A DNA stretch of 64,000 bases from Chryseobacterium indologenes (GCA_016025055.1 CP065590.1:4774001-4838000), one strand, 5' to 3'. Numbered from the stretch's first letter, positions 9,942 to 19,207 are shown. Program-made: numbers and translations. The notes: generated from the sequence alone by a model not told the origin.

Positions 9942-10538
9942 CTAAAGACAAATTTTCCCGTTGAGTATACATAAATGATTTTCCTGTTCCAACTTTTTCA
10001 CTGTTCTGACAACTGTTTCCAAACGAAGTCCGGTAATATCCGCTATCTGTTGCCTGCTGAATGGCACGATATACATAAAGGGCTCTTCCACTTTATCATG
10101 ATTTTTCAGAAAATGTAAAACGCCTAAAACCCTTTTTGCGGAACTGCTCGTCGAGAGCAAATCAAGCATTTTATAACGATAGAACATTCTTTCTGCAGTA
10201 TAAGCCATTACATTATTGAGTAATGAAGAATTTGAGTTGATCAAATGCATAAAGTCTGGCTTTGGCAGTTTAATGATTTTTGCTTCGGTAATTGCTACTG
10301 CATTTATACAATATGGCGTCTCATGCCATAGAAAGGTTTCTGCAAAACAGTGTCCTTCTGATGGCAGACTGTAGATGATTTCGCTACCGTCATCTCTGTA
10401 TGTATTGAGTTTAACAATTCCCGAAATAATCTGAAAATAAAACTTAGGTAAAGAACCGTCCAGCAGTATTGATTCTTTTGCACCATATATTTGAACTTCA
10501 CCACCATTTCCAAGTAGTACCTCTTCATCAATTACCAT
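9942..10538 (-). CDS. Crp/Fnr-family transcriptional regulator
   Basis: A 198-residue regulator with an N-terminal cyclic-nucleotide-binding-type beta-barrel (about 15-115; GIVKLNTYRDDGSEIIYSL and GHCFAETFLW) and a C-terminal Crp-type winged helix (about 150-190; FSRQQIADITGLRLETVVRTV, close to the Crp recognition helix). No Fnr-type N-terminal cysteine cluster is present. It is transcribed opposite to the flanking DUF892 and 104-residue genes. Its targets may be the neighbouring stress genes, but no operator was identified. Confidence 0.9.
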   Translation of the reverse strand: MVIDEEVLLGNGGEVQIYGAKESILLDGSLPKFYFQIISGIVKLNTYRDDGSEIIYSLPSEGHCFAETFLWHETPYCINAVAITEAKIIKLPKPDFMHLINSNSSLLNNVMAYTAERMFYRYKMLDLLSTSSSAKRVLGVLHFLKNHDKVEEPFMYIVPFSRQQIADITGLRLETVVRTVKKLEQENHLCILNGKICL

Positions 10539-10742
10539 TATAATTTATATAAAATTCTTACAACTGAAATCCCGCCAGACTGTTCTCAAAAGCTGATAAT
10601 ATTCAGAAAACACCATCCCTGATTGCTGGCCGGGATCAAATAGTATCCACTGATTTTCTATGCGATACAGCACCACCGTAAAATATACCACATTTTAACT
10701 ATTGGCAAAATAATTGTAATTATATTAACAAATATCTATCGC

Positions 10743-11057
10743 ATGAATAATACAGTAAAAATAGCATTAATATTCGTAACCGGAGGTTATTTACTTTATC
10801 TGGGTTCACGAAAAAAAAGCCGGAAGAAAAAATCATTCATCGCTCCAGATGGAGTTACTTATACAGAAGATACGATTTATCGTTCCTATGATAATAAATT
10901 GTATAAAAATGGCAAGGAAATTCATTTTAAAACTCCGGAACTTTATGACGTTTCTTATCAACATTGGTATGATAATGCAGGTGAAAAGATTCCTGTAAAG
11001 CAAAGAAAAATAAGTAAGGAGGTAATCTACCACCATAAAGGACTACGGCACCAATAA
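10743..11057 (+). CDS. Small membrane-anchored hypothetical protein
   Basis: 104 residues, N-terminal helix VKIALIFVTGGYLLYLG followed by a strongly basic KKSRKKKS stop-transfer segment, so it is probably a type I/II single-pass inner-membrane protein with a soluble tail rich in Y, K and H. The family is not recognised. The tail YTEDTIYRSYDNKLYKNGKEIHF looks beta-rich. It lies 44 nt before the small lmo0937-type gene and may be co-transcribed with it. Confidence 0.6.
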   Translation: MNNTVKIALIFVTGGYLLYLGSRKKSRKKKSFIAPDGVTYTEDTIYRSYDNKLYKNGKEIHFKTPELYDVSYQHWYDNAGEKIPVKQRKISKEVIYHHKGLRHQ

Positions 11058-11068
11058 TTCTATCCTGA

Positions 11069-11272
<204 letters not shown>

Positions 11273-11286
11273 TGAAGTAAAATTAT

Positions 11287-11333
11287 AAAAAATAGATATA
11301 GAGTTCTTTCAGGTATTCTATATCTATTTTTTT
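11287..11333 (+). terminator. Rho-independent terminator
   Basis: Long A/T-rich stem (AAATAGATATAGA pairing with TCTATATCTATTT) followed by a run of T, 15 nt after the 56-residue membrane protein stop. It can also act on the minus strand. Confidence 0.65.
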
Positions 11334-11421
11334 GTTATTAAAAGAATGCTCATGAAGCGTTTTCTCGACTAAGTTTTGTTTTTTTTCCAAGCCCAGCTAC
11401 TATCTAAGAGGAATTTTCACC

Positions 11422-11979
11422 TTATCTATGCTTATCAAGTTCAAGCTTAAAACATCCCAGTATAAATTCACTGTAATACAACTGAGCATTGATTGGTTTT
11501 GTTCTTGAATGAAGATCCAGCTTTTCGGAAAGAATGATGTTTCCTCTGTAGGAAATGGCAAAATAAGCAAACAGCTTCCCATTAGATTCTTCTACAGGAG
11601 TAGCATATCCGGTTACTCCAATTCCCCAATCTGTATTAAACCGTTCCGCGGCATGTAGCGCCATGGTTTCGGCAATATGGGGTGAAACACAGTTATGCTC
11701 TTTCGCTTCGTGAGGATTTACCTGAAGCAGGTTCACTTTTTCTTCTAATGTATAAGCGGTAAGTCCTCCCTTAAAAAACCGGGAAGCATCTTTCATCTGA
11801 GAGAAGGAAAACTGCAAAAAATCTGAGGTTACACTTTCAGCTGTTGAAACCGTTTCATTAGCAGAAAGGAGACATTCCCCGATACGTTTAAACAATTTTT
11901 CAAGCTCAATAATAAAATATACCAGAGATTTTACTGACAGCTCATCAGCCTGACCGATTTGAGAAGGTTTTACAATCAT
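11422..11979 (-). CDS. CinA C-terminal-domain protein (PncC-like amidohydrolase fold)
   Basis: 185 residues matching the stand-alone CinA/PncC domain: SANETVSTAESVTSDFLQFS (family TAESCTGG-like start, here modified to ESVTSD), FFKGGLTAYTLEEKVNLL, and WGIGVTGYATP (cf. GIAGPGG/GITG). PncC deamidates NMN; CinA is associated with competence and nucleotide repair. The usual TGG of the first motif is TSD here, so the activity may differ. It is followed 10 nt upstream on the same strand by the iron-permease-family gene, probably one transcript. Confidence 0.8.
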   Translation of the reverse strand: MIVKPSQIGQADELSVKSLVYFIIELEKLFKRIGECLLSANETVSTAESVTSDFLQFSFSQMKDASRFFKGGLTAYTLEEKVNLLQVNPHEAKEHNCVSPHIAETMALHAAERFNTDWGIGVTGYATPVEESNGKLFAYFAISYRGNIILSEKLDLHSRTKPINAQLYYSEFILGCFKLELDKHR

Positions 11980-11989
11980 AATAAAAACG

Positions 11990-12409
11990 CTATGTATTAG
12001 TTACGGGTGAAGATTGATCAGCGTCACCTGAATTTTTGTTTGATTTATCCTTTGCTAAAGTGCTTAACCTTTCGTAATAAGCATGGAGCTTATCCAGTTC
12101 CTCTTCCGTCAGATCTTCAATAGCAACCAATCGGTTACTTGCTTTCTCATAGGAAGCAATTAACTCATTGAGTTTAATCTGAATTGCTTTAGAATCTTTA
12201 TTCTGAGTCTTTTGGATCAGGAAAACCATTAAAAAAGTCACAATAGTCGTTCCTGTATTGATGACAAGCTGCCACGTTTCAGAGTAATTGAAAACAGGAC
12301 CTGTAATAGCCCAAATAATAACAAGTGCGCTTGCTGTTATAAATGCTTCTGCACTTCCGGTCATACATACGGCACGATCCGAAAACCGTTCAAAAAAGTT
12401 TTTTTTCAT
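11990..12409 (-). CDS. Low-affinity iron permease family protein
   Basis: 139 residues. The N-terminal half carries two hydrophobic helices (FITASALVIIWAITGPVF and LVINTGTTIVTFLMVFLIQ) with the family signature WQLVINTGTTIVTFLMVFLIQKTQNKD, followed by IQIKLNELI and a charged coiled C-terminus. This matches the bacterial Iron_permease (PF04120-type) family, named after the yeast Fet4 relation; metal transport by the short bacterial forms is not well shown. It is transcribed with the CinA-like gene. Confidence 0.85.
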   Translation of the reverse strand: MKKNFFERFSDRAVCMTGSAEAFITASALVIIWAITGPVFNYSETWQLVINTGTTIVTFLMVFLIQKTQNKDSKAIQIKLNELIASYEKASNRLVAIEDLTEEELDKLHAYYERLSTLAKDKSNKNSGDADQSSPVTNT

Positions 12410-12560
12410 AAAATAAATACCACTTACAATATAGATTCTAATGTATCAAAATAATGGCTTAAACATTATGATCACGATCATCTTGCTTCTGTTTTTAAAT
12501 CAAATATTGAAATAAATCTTAATAAAAAAACATTTAGATACCACATTTTATCTCAGTTAT

Positions 12561-12591
12561 TTGGAAAATTTAAACATATGTTTTAATTTTG
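12561..12591 (+). promoter_or_regulatory. Strong Bacteroidota promoter (TTG-N20-TAATTTTG)
   Basis: TTG at 12561-12563, a 20-nt spacer and TAATTTTG at 12584-12591 match the Bacteroidota consensus at both elements. No ORF follows; a terminator lies about 50-70 nt downstream. Confidence 0.65.
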
Positions 12592-12596
12592 TACCG

Positions 12597-12662
12597 ATTC
12601 TCATGTTTAATTTGAGTTTTCATGGTTATTAGTTTTTATCCCCCTTTATTGGGGGATTTTTA
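12597..12662 (+). ncRNA. Candidate small RNA of about 65 nt
   Basis: Bounded by a consensus promoter and a terminator with stem ATCCCCC / GGGGGAT (12638-12644 / 12651-12657) and a T-rich tail. The 5' half contains a CTCA/TGAG mini-hairpin. No start codon leads a useful frame. Its size and isolation suggest a short regulatory RNA; no Rfam family is recognised. It lies between the iron-permease-family and LEA-like genes. Confidence 0.45.
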
Positions 12663-12781
12663 TTTTATTCCTTTAGCATTATATTTTCATCCATTCAATT
12701 AGCATCATGGAAATCATAAAAATAGGAGCCCTACTGTATCGTAACGCCCCTTATATAGTATATTAATATACCAAAAAAAAC

Positions 12782-12816
12782 AAAAAAGGCCATTGCTTTA
12801 TCAGCTCCGGCCTTTT
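12782..12816 (-). terminator. Rho-independent terminator
   Basis: Stem AAAAGGCC / GGCCTTTT with T run when read on the minus strand, eleven bases after the LEA-like gene stop. Confidence 0.7.
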
Positions 12817-12826
12817 CGTGACTAAC

Positions 12827-13126
12827 TTAATTTGTTTTTTTTCTCCATTCAGCTTTCACATCTTCGGCAGCATCCTTTGTACCTTCCCATGCTTCATCAG
12901 CTTTATCTTTAATATCTTCCCAGGCATCTGAAATATTTGATTTTACTCTTTCCAACCAGTCTTCCTGAGTAGCTTCTTCATCGTTATTTCTTTTTTCATT
13001 GATATAATCTTTAGCTTTATCCGCTAAATCACTGATCTTCCACTTCGCATTATCTGCTGCATTTTTTAAAGAGTTTTCAGTTTCATTGACTGCATTTTCC
13101 GCTTTGTTATAATCTGAATTGTTCAT
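12827..13126 (-). CDS. LEA-like / YtxH-like hydrophilic stress protein
   Basis: 99 residues, almost entirely charged or alanine, with no hydrophobic segment. Repeated 11-mer-like helices (NSLKNAADNAKWKISDLADKAKD, then DAWEDIKDKADEAWEGTKDAAED) are typical of late-embryogenesis-abundant-like and CsbD/YtxH-like bacterial stress proteins, which are often unfolded in solution. It is a single gene with its own terminator. The precise role is unknown; the surrounding genes support a general stress function. Confidence 0.7.
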   Translation of the reverse strand: MNNSDYNKAENAVNETENSLKNAADNAKWKISDLADKAKDYINEKRNNDEEATQEDWLERVKSNISDAWEDIKDKADEAWEGTKDAAEDVKAEWRKKTN

Positions 13127-13344
13127 AATATAATATTTAATAATTTGGTATATAAATATACAATGACCATGCCTAAAAAAAATTCTGAAACGTTAAAATT
13201 TCTTAAAACTGCAATATACGACCAGCGATTCCATTTCTAATTTCATGTATACACTTAACAATCAAATATATACTCATTTTTCGCGGCATTTATCATTTTG
13301 AAAATGTGTGGTATCTATTTTTTATAAGATGTATTTACGGGAAT

Positions 13345-13968
13345 CTAAATTTTTTCCAGCATATGACCGAAATACCCTTTTTTCGTCTCCAGATAGCTTT
13401 GATTCATTTCATTGGAATCAATTTCCAAGGGAATCCGTTCATTAAGGATAATGGAAGTATTCTCAAGAGATTTAAGTTTATCCGGATTGTTGGTCAGCAG
13501 GTTGATCGTTTTGACCCTTAAAATCTCCAGTATTTCAACTGCTACGTTAAAATTTCTTCCATCTGCAGGCAGTCCCAGTTTCAGATTAGCTTCAACCGTA
13601 TCAAAGCCCTGTTCCTGAAGCTGATACGCTTTAAGTTTATTAATAATTCCTATATTTCTTCCTTCTTGTCTGAGATAAATGATCATTCCTCCGTTTTCAG
13701 ACATATATTTCATAGCTGCATCCAGTTGTTGCCCGCATTCGCACTTTTGTGAATGAAAAACCTCTCCTGTAATGCATTCGGAATGGAATCTTACATTGAC
13801 GGTCCCGGCAAAGTCAGTATGTTCCGCAACCCAAGCCAGATGAGGACTCCAGTCATCATCGGTTTCTGAGAATGCATACACCGTGAATATACCATAATCT
13901 GTAGGTATGGTTGATTGTGCCTGTATCTTTTGCATTGTACTTATTTTAGATTGTTTATTTATGGTCAA
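13345..13968 (-). CDS. ribA: GTP cyclohydrolase II
   Basis: 207 residues. It opens the riboflavin pathway by converting GTP to the diaminopyrimidine phosphate and formate. Visible: zinc site and active-site region VRFHSECITGEVFHSQKCEC, YLRQEGRNIGI (the RQEGRGIG motif) and the nucleotide-binding LLTNNPDK. Two starts are possible: ATG 13968, overlapping the lipocalin gene by 14 nt, or an in-frame ATG at 13935. It is the last gene of the carotenoid-type operon. A stand-alone GCHII is unusual since many Bacteroidota use RibBA, so this may be a second copy serving a stress need. Confidence 0.92.
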   Translation of the reverse strand: MTINKQSKISTMQKIQAQSTIPTDYGIFTVYAFSETDDDWSPHLAWVAEHTDFAGTVNVRFHSECITGEVFHSQKCECGQQLDAAMKYMSENGGMIIYLRQEGRNIGIINKLKAYQLQEQGFDTVEANLKLGLPADGRNFNVAVEILEILRVKTINLLTNNPDKLKSLENTSIILNERIPLEIDSNEMNQSYLETKKGYFGHMLEKI

Positions 13969-14506
13969 ACGGACTTTTCTTATCCTGTTTCACCCAGATG
14001 AGCTTTGAGGTATCATAGCCTATTTCCTTTGCTTTGAGGAGGAAGCGCTGTTTAATATTTTCAGGTATATTTTTTTCACGGGAAAGAATCCACAAATAGT
14101 CGAGATTCTTTCCTGCAACCAGGGCGTAGGTATAGTCTTCGAGAGCTACTATATTATATCCGGAATAAAAAGGTCCAAAAAAACTCACCTTCAGGGCGGC
14201 CGTATTTTTATCTCCTCTGAACTTTGCAGTACCGTTAACAGATACCCATTTATTCTTTTTAAAATTATATCCGCTGTTGACCACATCAACGCTTCCATCT
14301 GTATTCAGACTGTACTGTGCCATGGCATTATCAAGATCTTTTTCAAACCTGTAATCAAATCTTGCCAGCTCATACCATGTACCCATATATCTGTTGACAT
14401 CAAACTGATTCACAGGCTGTGCTTTTTCAGGTATAGAAGAACATGAAGCCAAGACTGATACCAATCCGAGCATACTTAAAAATCCAATAATTCTTTTATG
14501 TATCAT
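13955..14506 (-). CDS. Outer-membrane lipocalin (Blc-type lipoprotein)
   Basis: 183 residues. Lipoprotein signal with lipobox LASC near residue 22, then the lipocalin signature FDVNRYMGTWYELARFDYRFEKDL (GxW at about 42-44) and later GPFYSGYNIVAL and YLWILSREKNI, the usual third motif. Bacterial lipocalins carry lipids or fatty acids in the outer membrane under envelope stress. It overlaps both neighbours (crtY-like by 11 nt, ribA by 14 nt), so it is translated from the same message as the pigment genes and could bind or move the carotenoid; that role is inferred. Confidence 0.92.
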   Translation of the reverse strand: MIHKRIIGFLSMLGLVSVLASCSSIPEKAQPVNQFDVNRYMGTWYELARFDYRFEKDLDNAMAQYSLNTDGSVDVVNSGYNFKKNKWVSVNGTAKFRGDKNTAALKVSFFGPFYSGYNIVALEDYTYALVAGKNLDYLWILSREKNIPENIKQRFLLKAKEIGYDTSKLIWVKQDKKSPFDHK

Positions 14507-15185
14507 TTTTAGTTATTTTTTTAAAAACGTAAATATTTAACAAGAACTGGCTGTAGCCGTAAACAGCATCTTCAATGGGAATGGTTCCCATTCTAATGCC
14601 TAAAAAATCATGAGGATTATAATTCACAACAGGTGAAGGGATGACAGATCCTGTCAGAATTCCGTTTACTGCGAAAAAGCCGGGCATTAAAATCAGGTAA
14701 ATCAGGCTCGCCTTAGCAATCCATTCCTTTTTTGCAATCCAATGGAGGTACCCCAGTGTGAGTATGGTTACGATAACGGTAAGCAGCGTATATATTCTTT
14801 CGTAATAAAGAAGTCCCACCACACTCAGAACAATGAGGGAGGTAAATACAATAAGATTATTAAAAGCATTAGTCCATTGCAGGGTAAAAAACTTTTCAAA
14901 GCAATAATAGGTAAAAACGCAGGCAAAAGGAATACAGTAGAAAAACAGCCATTCTTCCAGAGGAAGACCCGCTATTTTATATCCTAAAGTATAGGAGTGA
15001 TCAAACCACCACACTCCTTTATGCGTGAACCATATATCCCAAATTATAAAGGGAATCGCCACGATGGTAGATGAGATCAGAAATTTGACAAAGAGCTTAT
15101 TAAATTGTATCCGTCTGTCAAAAGATGCTAAAAAGCAAATAATGACCGTAAAAAAGTTAATAAGTATGTAGGTGTAAGGCATCAT
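14496..15185 (-). CDS. crtY: Lycopene beta-cyclase, CrtYc-CrtYd fusion type
   Basis: 229-residue polytopic membrane protein with about seven helices built from two homologous halves, each carrying the family motif: PLEEWLFFYCIPF (about 76) and PIEDAVYGYSQF (about 201). This is the non-flavin membrane-embedded cyclase of archaea, actinobacteria and Bacteroidota, which closes both ends of lycopene to beta-carotene. It overlaps crtZ by 4 nt and the lipocalin by 11 nt, giving tight coupling. The assignment rests on the two PxE(E/D) motifs and the operon. Confidence 0.88.
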   Translation of the reverse strand: MMPYTYILINFFTVIICFLASFDRRIQFNKLFVKFLISSTIVAIPFIIWDIWFTHKGVWWFDHSYTLGYKIAGLPLEEWLFFYCIPFACVFTYYCFEKFFTLQWTNAFNNLIVFTSLIVLSVVGLLYYERIYTLLTVIVTILTLGYLHWIAKKEWIAKASLIYLILMPGFFAVNGILTGSVIPSPVVNYNPHDFLGIRMGTIPIEDAVYGYSQFLLNIYVFKKITKNDT

Positions 15186-15640
15186 TTATTGAAATACATT
15201 TTAAAATATTTAACAGGAACCCATAAAAAACCAAAGCACTCGCCCTCTTCCTTTCCCAGATGTTTGTGATGTTGCTTATGGGCACGTCTTATAGCCAGGA
15301 AATAAGGATTCGTGGTTTTTGTCAAGATCTTTGTCCTTTGATGGATAAAAATATCATGAACAAAGAAGTACGCCATCCCGTAAAGACTTATTCCGAGACC
15401 GATATAGAACCAATGGCTGAAATCCTGCTTCACACCCAGATATAACAAGGCAATAGCAGGGGTTGCAAAAATGAAAAAAAACAGATCATTCCGCTCAAGC
15501 TTTCCTTCATGGCTATGATCATGGTGATCTCTGTGCAGGCCCCACAAAAACCCATGCATAATGTAGCGATGGATGAGCCATGTGGCTCCCTCCATAGAAA
15601 TAAACACTGCCAAAACGATCAGAAAATTCATATCAATCAT
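15182..15640 (-). CDS. crtZ: Beta-carotene 3-hydroxylase
   Basis: 152-residue membrane di-iron hydroxylase converting beta-carotene to zeaxanthin. The histidine clusters expected for CrtZ are all present: HRYIMHG (about 24), HRDHHDHSHEG (about 37), FVHDIFIHQR (about 92) and HKQHHKH (about 117), between hydrophobic helices. It overlaps crtY by 4 nt and the SRPBCC gene by 4 nt. With crtI, crtB and crtY it completes a route from GGPP to zeaxanthin; the GGPP synthase (crtE) must lie elsewhere. Confidence 0.93.
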   Translation of the reverse strand: MIDMNFLIVLAVFISMEGATWLIHRYIMHGFLWGLHRDHHDHSHEGKLERNDLFFFIFATPAIALLYLGVKQDFSHWFYIGLGISLYGMAYFFVHDIFIHQRTKILTKTTNPYFLAIRRAHKQHHKHLGKEEGECFGFLWVPVKYFKMYFNK

Positions 15641-16108
15641 CTTTTAGCTTTGTTATTAAAAAGATCGTTCAATACGCGGTATCGGAAATCAAAAATATTT
15701 TTGAGTTTCTTCTTTACCAGGATTGTATGGGCCAGTCGTCCCAAAATTCCCAGAGGAAGCTGATAATCTACTGTATCTTTCATCAGTACGCCTTTATCAT
15801 TGGCAATGAACTCATGATGATGATTCCAGTACTTATAAGGTCCTTGTTTTTGAAAGTCTGTAAAACTTTTTAAATCTTCTACCTGGCTGATCACAGTCTT
15901 CCACTTCATCGGGATTCCCAATATGGGAGAAACGGTATAATCTATTTCCATTCCTTTAAAAATCGGCTGATCCGCATCTTTTGAGTGAACCACAAAATTC
16001 ATGCTCTCGGGCGTTATCTCTGATAAATTATTTGGAGATGAAAAAAAATTCCCAAGCTCTTTCAATACTGCAGTTGAGCTGCTGTTCTCTGTATAATCTG
16101 TACATCAT
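15637..16108 (-). CDS. SRPBCC-family protein of the carotenoid operon, N-terminus frameshifted
   Basis: Hydrophobic-pocket (START/Bet v1-like) protein found in flavobacterial carotenoid operons, presumably binding a pigment intermediate. The uninterrupted frame begins only at 16065. A second frame from ATG 16108 or 16105 reads MYRLYREQQLNCSIERAWEFF and, with one base less in the A run 16041-16048, runs on into SSPNNLSEITPESMNF. This gives a normal-length 156-residue protein with the usual start. Later motifs: ILGIPMKWKT and YWNHHHEF, then DTVDYQLPLGILGRLAH. It sits between crtZ and crtB. Confidence 0.82.
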
Positions 16109-16182
16109 ATTATTTTTTATGCTTATTTACCTTTCCGAACAATACATCCGGCGCCGCTGTTACAGACTAGAAATAAGCGGAT

Positions 16183-17004
16183 TTATATCGTATATAACTT
16201 TTCAATGCCACCAATATCTTTTGTGAATTGGCAATTCTGATCCTTCGCTGCAACATATGCTGTGAGCTGGTCTTTTTTATTTTTTTCAAACAGCGATAAA
16301 TAATACCTGTACGCCAGGTACACCCCGAAAATGGAAGACCCAGGCAGTTTTTTTATCCCCTGTAATGCTTCTTTAAATTCTTCTTCAATTTCTTTTTCAA
16401 TCCGGAGTTTAACGGTATTATTGAATACGGACATATTCAGGGAAGGAAAATAAGTACGACCCAGCACCTGGTAATCATCTTTCAGATCGCGTAAGAAATT
16501 AACTTTCTGAAAAGCGGATCCCAGCTTCATGGCAAAAGGTTTAAGCTTCTCATACTGCTGCTTATTGCCTTCTGTAAAAATCTGCAGACACATCAGCCCT
16601 ACCACTTCTGCAGACCCATGGATATACTCATTGTACAGTGTTGAATTGTAATCAATTTGATGCAGGTCCATTTCCATACTATGCAGAAACTGACGGATCA
16701 GTTGTTGATCAATCGCATACTGTCGGACCACTTCCTGAAATGAATGCAGAATAGGATTAAGAGATATTCCTTCCTGAATGGCCTCATCAGTCTCCATCTG
16801 TAATCTCTTCAAAAGTTTCTCCTTATCATAACCGTGAAAACTATCTACAATTTCATCAGCAAGACGCACATATCCATACACGGCATAGATGGCAGGTCTG
16901 ATGGATGGCTTTAAGGCCAGTATTCCTAATGAAAAACTGGTACTGTATTTTTGTGTCGTGCACTTACTGACTTCGTAAGACAATTCATCAAACAATTTTT
17001 TCAT
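16183..17004 (-). CDS. crtB: Phytoene synthase
   Basis: 273-residue squalene/phytoene synthase-family enzyme, head-to-head condensation of two GGPP. Aspartate-rich motif YVRLADEIVDSFHGYD (DxxxD form, about 48) and the second motif FLRDLKDDYQVLGRTYFP (about 171), with the conserved YCxxxAGxVG region read here as EYIHGSAEVVGLMCLQIF. It overlaps crtI by 17 nt. Membrane-associated cytoplasmic enzyme at the start of the carotenoid route. Confidence 0.93.
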   Translation of the reverse strand: MKKLFDELSYEVSKCTTQKYSTSFSLGILALKPSIRPAIYAVYGYVRLADEIVDSFHGYDKEKLLKRLQMETDEAIQEGISLNPILHSFQEVVRQYAIDQQLIRQFLHSMEMDLHQIDYNSTLYNEYIHGSAEVVGLMCLQIFTEGNKQQYEKLKPFAMKLGSAFQKVNFLRDLKDDYQVLGRTYFPSLNMSVFNNTVKLRIEKEIEEEFKEALQGIKKLPGSSIFGVYLAYRYYLSLFEKNKKDQLTAYVAAKDQNCQFTKDIGGIEKLYTI

Positions 17005-18496
17005 TTTTTTCTATTTTTAGTTTACTGACTTCAGATGCTACAATTTTTCCTGAAATTAATGATGGAGGAACTCCAGGTCCCGGTACCGTTAATTGTCCTG
17101 TATAAAAAAGATTCCTGATCTTTTTGTTTCTTATCTTGGGTTTTAATACTGCCGTTTGGGATAAAGTATTGGATAATCCGTAGGCATTTCCTTTATACGC
17201 ATTATAATCTGCCATGAAATCACTTACACAATAACTTTTTTTATACTCTATTCTGGACATAAGATCAACTTCACCGGTGTGCTTTTCGATCCTTTCCAGC
17301 ATTTCTACCAGATATTTTTCCCTTACCGCTTCTTCGTCGTGTATTCCCGGTGTAAGGGGAAGCAATAAAAAGAGGTTTTCACAGGATTCGGGCGCAACAC
17401 CGGGATCTGTTTTTGAAGGACAGCATGAATAAAAAAGAGGTCTGGAAGGCCATTTTTTATGTTTATAAATACAGTCAATATGATCATCCAGCTCGTTTTC
17501 AAAAAACAGGGTATGATGTTTTAAATTTGCTATTTTCCCTTTGACTCCCAGATAATAGATTAAACATGAAGGTGCAAAGGTTCTGGATTCCCAATAGGTA
17601 TTGTTGTAATTTCTCAGGGACTTGGGAATTAAAGTCTCTGTGTGATGGTAATCTGCAGAAGCAATCACCGCATCAAACTCGTAGTCTTTACCATCAATCC
17701 GTATGGAGTGGATCCTGTCATCTTCCGTATTGAGTTTCTGGACGTCCTTGTTAAAATGAAAAACTACCCCCTGTTTTTCAGCTACTTTCTGCATCGCTAA
17801 TACAAGCTGATAAAAACCTCCCATCGGATATTTGGTTCCCAAAACATAGCCTCCATAATTCATCAGGCTATAGAGAGCGGGAATATTCTGAGGGGCCGCC
17901 CCCAGGAAAATTACAGGAAACTCCATCAGGGATCTTAATTTCAGATCAGAAAAATAACCGGACACATATTTCCTGAAATTGCTGAGAAGATCCAGTTGAA
18001 AGATACTACCTGCTATTTTTAAAGAGGCAAATTCAAACCAATTATAGCATGGTTTGGTCACAAAATCCTGCATACCTACCTCATACTTGTATTTTGCGGA
18101 CTTCATAAATTGATCATACTGCTTAGCAGCGCCCGGCTCTATCTTTTCGAATAATTCGCGGATGTCATTACTTTTCTCAGGAACCATAATTTTTTCTTCT
18201 GAAAAAACCATCTCAAACTGAGGATCCAAGGAAACCAATTCATAGAAATCAGCTACTTTATACCCAAAATCACGGAAAAAACCTTCGATAATATCCGGCA
18301 TCCAATACCAACTTGGGCCCATATCAAAAACATATCCCTCGTCGGTTGTAAATTGCCTTGCACGCCCTCCAGGTTGTGAATGTCTCTCAAATACATGCAC
18401 CTCATCCCCTGCTTTCGCAGCGTACGCAGCAGCGGAGAGTCCCGAAAACCCGGATCCTATCACCGCAATTCTCTTTCTTGCCTTTCCCGTATTCAT
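16988..18496 (-). CDS. crtI: Phytoene desaturase
   Basis: 502-residue FAD-dependent CrtI-type desaturase converting phytoene to lycopene. Dinucleotide-binding GSGFSGLSAAAYAAKAGDEV at about 13-32, FERHSQPGGRA soon after, and the C-terminal CrtI signature YTGQLTVPGPGVPPSLISGKI (about 465). First enzyme gene of the operon, 41 nt after the MarR regulator stop, and overlapping crtB. Length and motifs are complete. Confidence 0.95.
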   Translation of the reverse strand: MNTGKARKRIAVIGSGFSGLSAAAYAAKAGDEVHVFERHSQPGGRARQFTTDEGYVFDMGPSWYWMPDIIEGFFRDFGYKVADFYELVSLDPQFEMVFSEEKIMVPEKSNDIRELFEKIEPGAAKQYDQFMKSAKYKYEVGMQDFVTKPCYNWFEFASLKIAGSIFQLDLLSNFRKYVSGYFSDLKLRSLMEFPVIFLGAAPQNIPALYSLMNYGGYVLGTKYPMGGFYQLVLAMQKVAEKQGVVFHFNKDVQKLNTEDDRIHSIRIDGKDYEFDAVIASADYHHTETLIPKSLRNYNNTYWESRTFAPSCLIYYLGVKGKIANLKHHTLFFENELDDHIDCIYKHKKWPSRPLFYSCCPSKTDPGVAPESCENLFLLLPLTPGIHDEEAVREKYLVEMLERIEKHTGEVDLMSRIEYKKSYCVSDFMADYNAYKGNAYGLSNTLSQTAVLKPKIRNKKIRNLFYTGQLTVPGPGVPPSLISGKIVASEVSKLKIEKNEKIV

Positions 18497-18537
18497 TGTT
18501 ATTTATTTTCTTGTTTTAACTGGTATCTTCAATATGC

Positions 18538-19189
18538 TCAGTTTAATTTTTTATATGCCTCATCCAACAGATCCTTTACTTCCAGATTCATACGATACAA
18601 GGAATCATGGAATTCGTCCAATTTCGAGAGGATTATAATGAGCAGCATCTGTTCGGAGTGGCTAAGATTTCCTACAACCACGCGGGAAGCCTTGCGGATA
18701 TCCTTCATATGCTCTTCCAGCACCGCAAGCCCCTTCTCCGTTATGTTAATATATTTTGCTCTTTTATCAGTTTCAGAAACACTTTGTGCCACCCATCCAT
18801 GGTGAATCAATCGGTTAATAATCAGAATGCCTGCTGATTTCTCATGGGCATTATGATGAATCAGTTCCATTTTAGTCATCGCCCCTTTCGTTTTGAGCCC
18901 TATGAGATATATAAAATCATCCTGACTGGAGAAAACTGAGTTTCCCACTGCCGACTTTGAATACGATTTGGCATATCTTCCCATCCTTATCAATAAAGTA
19001 TTGATCATGCTCTCCGGACTCCTTCCTGATTCCTTACCTATCCAATTCGGATCATGCGCCTCAGAGCGGGACTCACTGATCCATCTCATAAACCCCCTGC
19101 AAATCGTTATTGTATACCGATTTACCTTCATTTTGCTGTGTGAATTGCTGAACAAGTTCAACAACAGCTTTTATAAGATGAAAATTCAT
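18538..19189 (-). CDS. MarR-family regulator of the carotenoid operon, frameshifted near the N-terminus
   Basis: Winged-helix MarR repressor or activator (LIGLKTKGAMTKMELIHHNAHEKSAGILIINRLIHHGWV, then the wing ETDKRAKYINITEKG). The uninterrupted frame starts at 19164, but a second frame from ATG 19189 reads MNFHLIKAVVELVQQF and merges with it as LQGFMRWIS if one C is dropped from the run 19093-19097. That start matches flavobacterial MarR proteins. It is the first gene of the operon, and a perfect palindrome overlaps its promoter, suggesting autoregulation of the whole pigment operon. Confidence 0.85.
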
Positions 19190-19207
19190 AACCTATAAAT
19201 TAGTATA

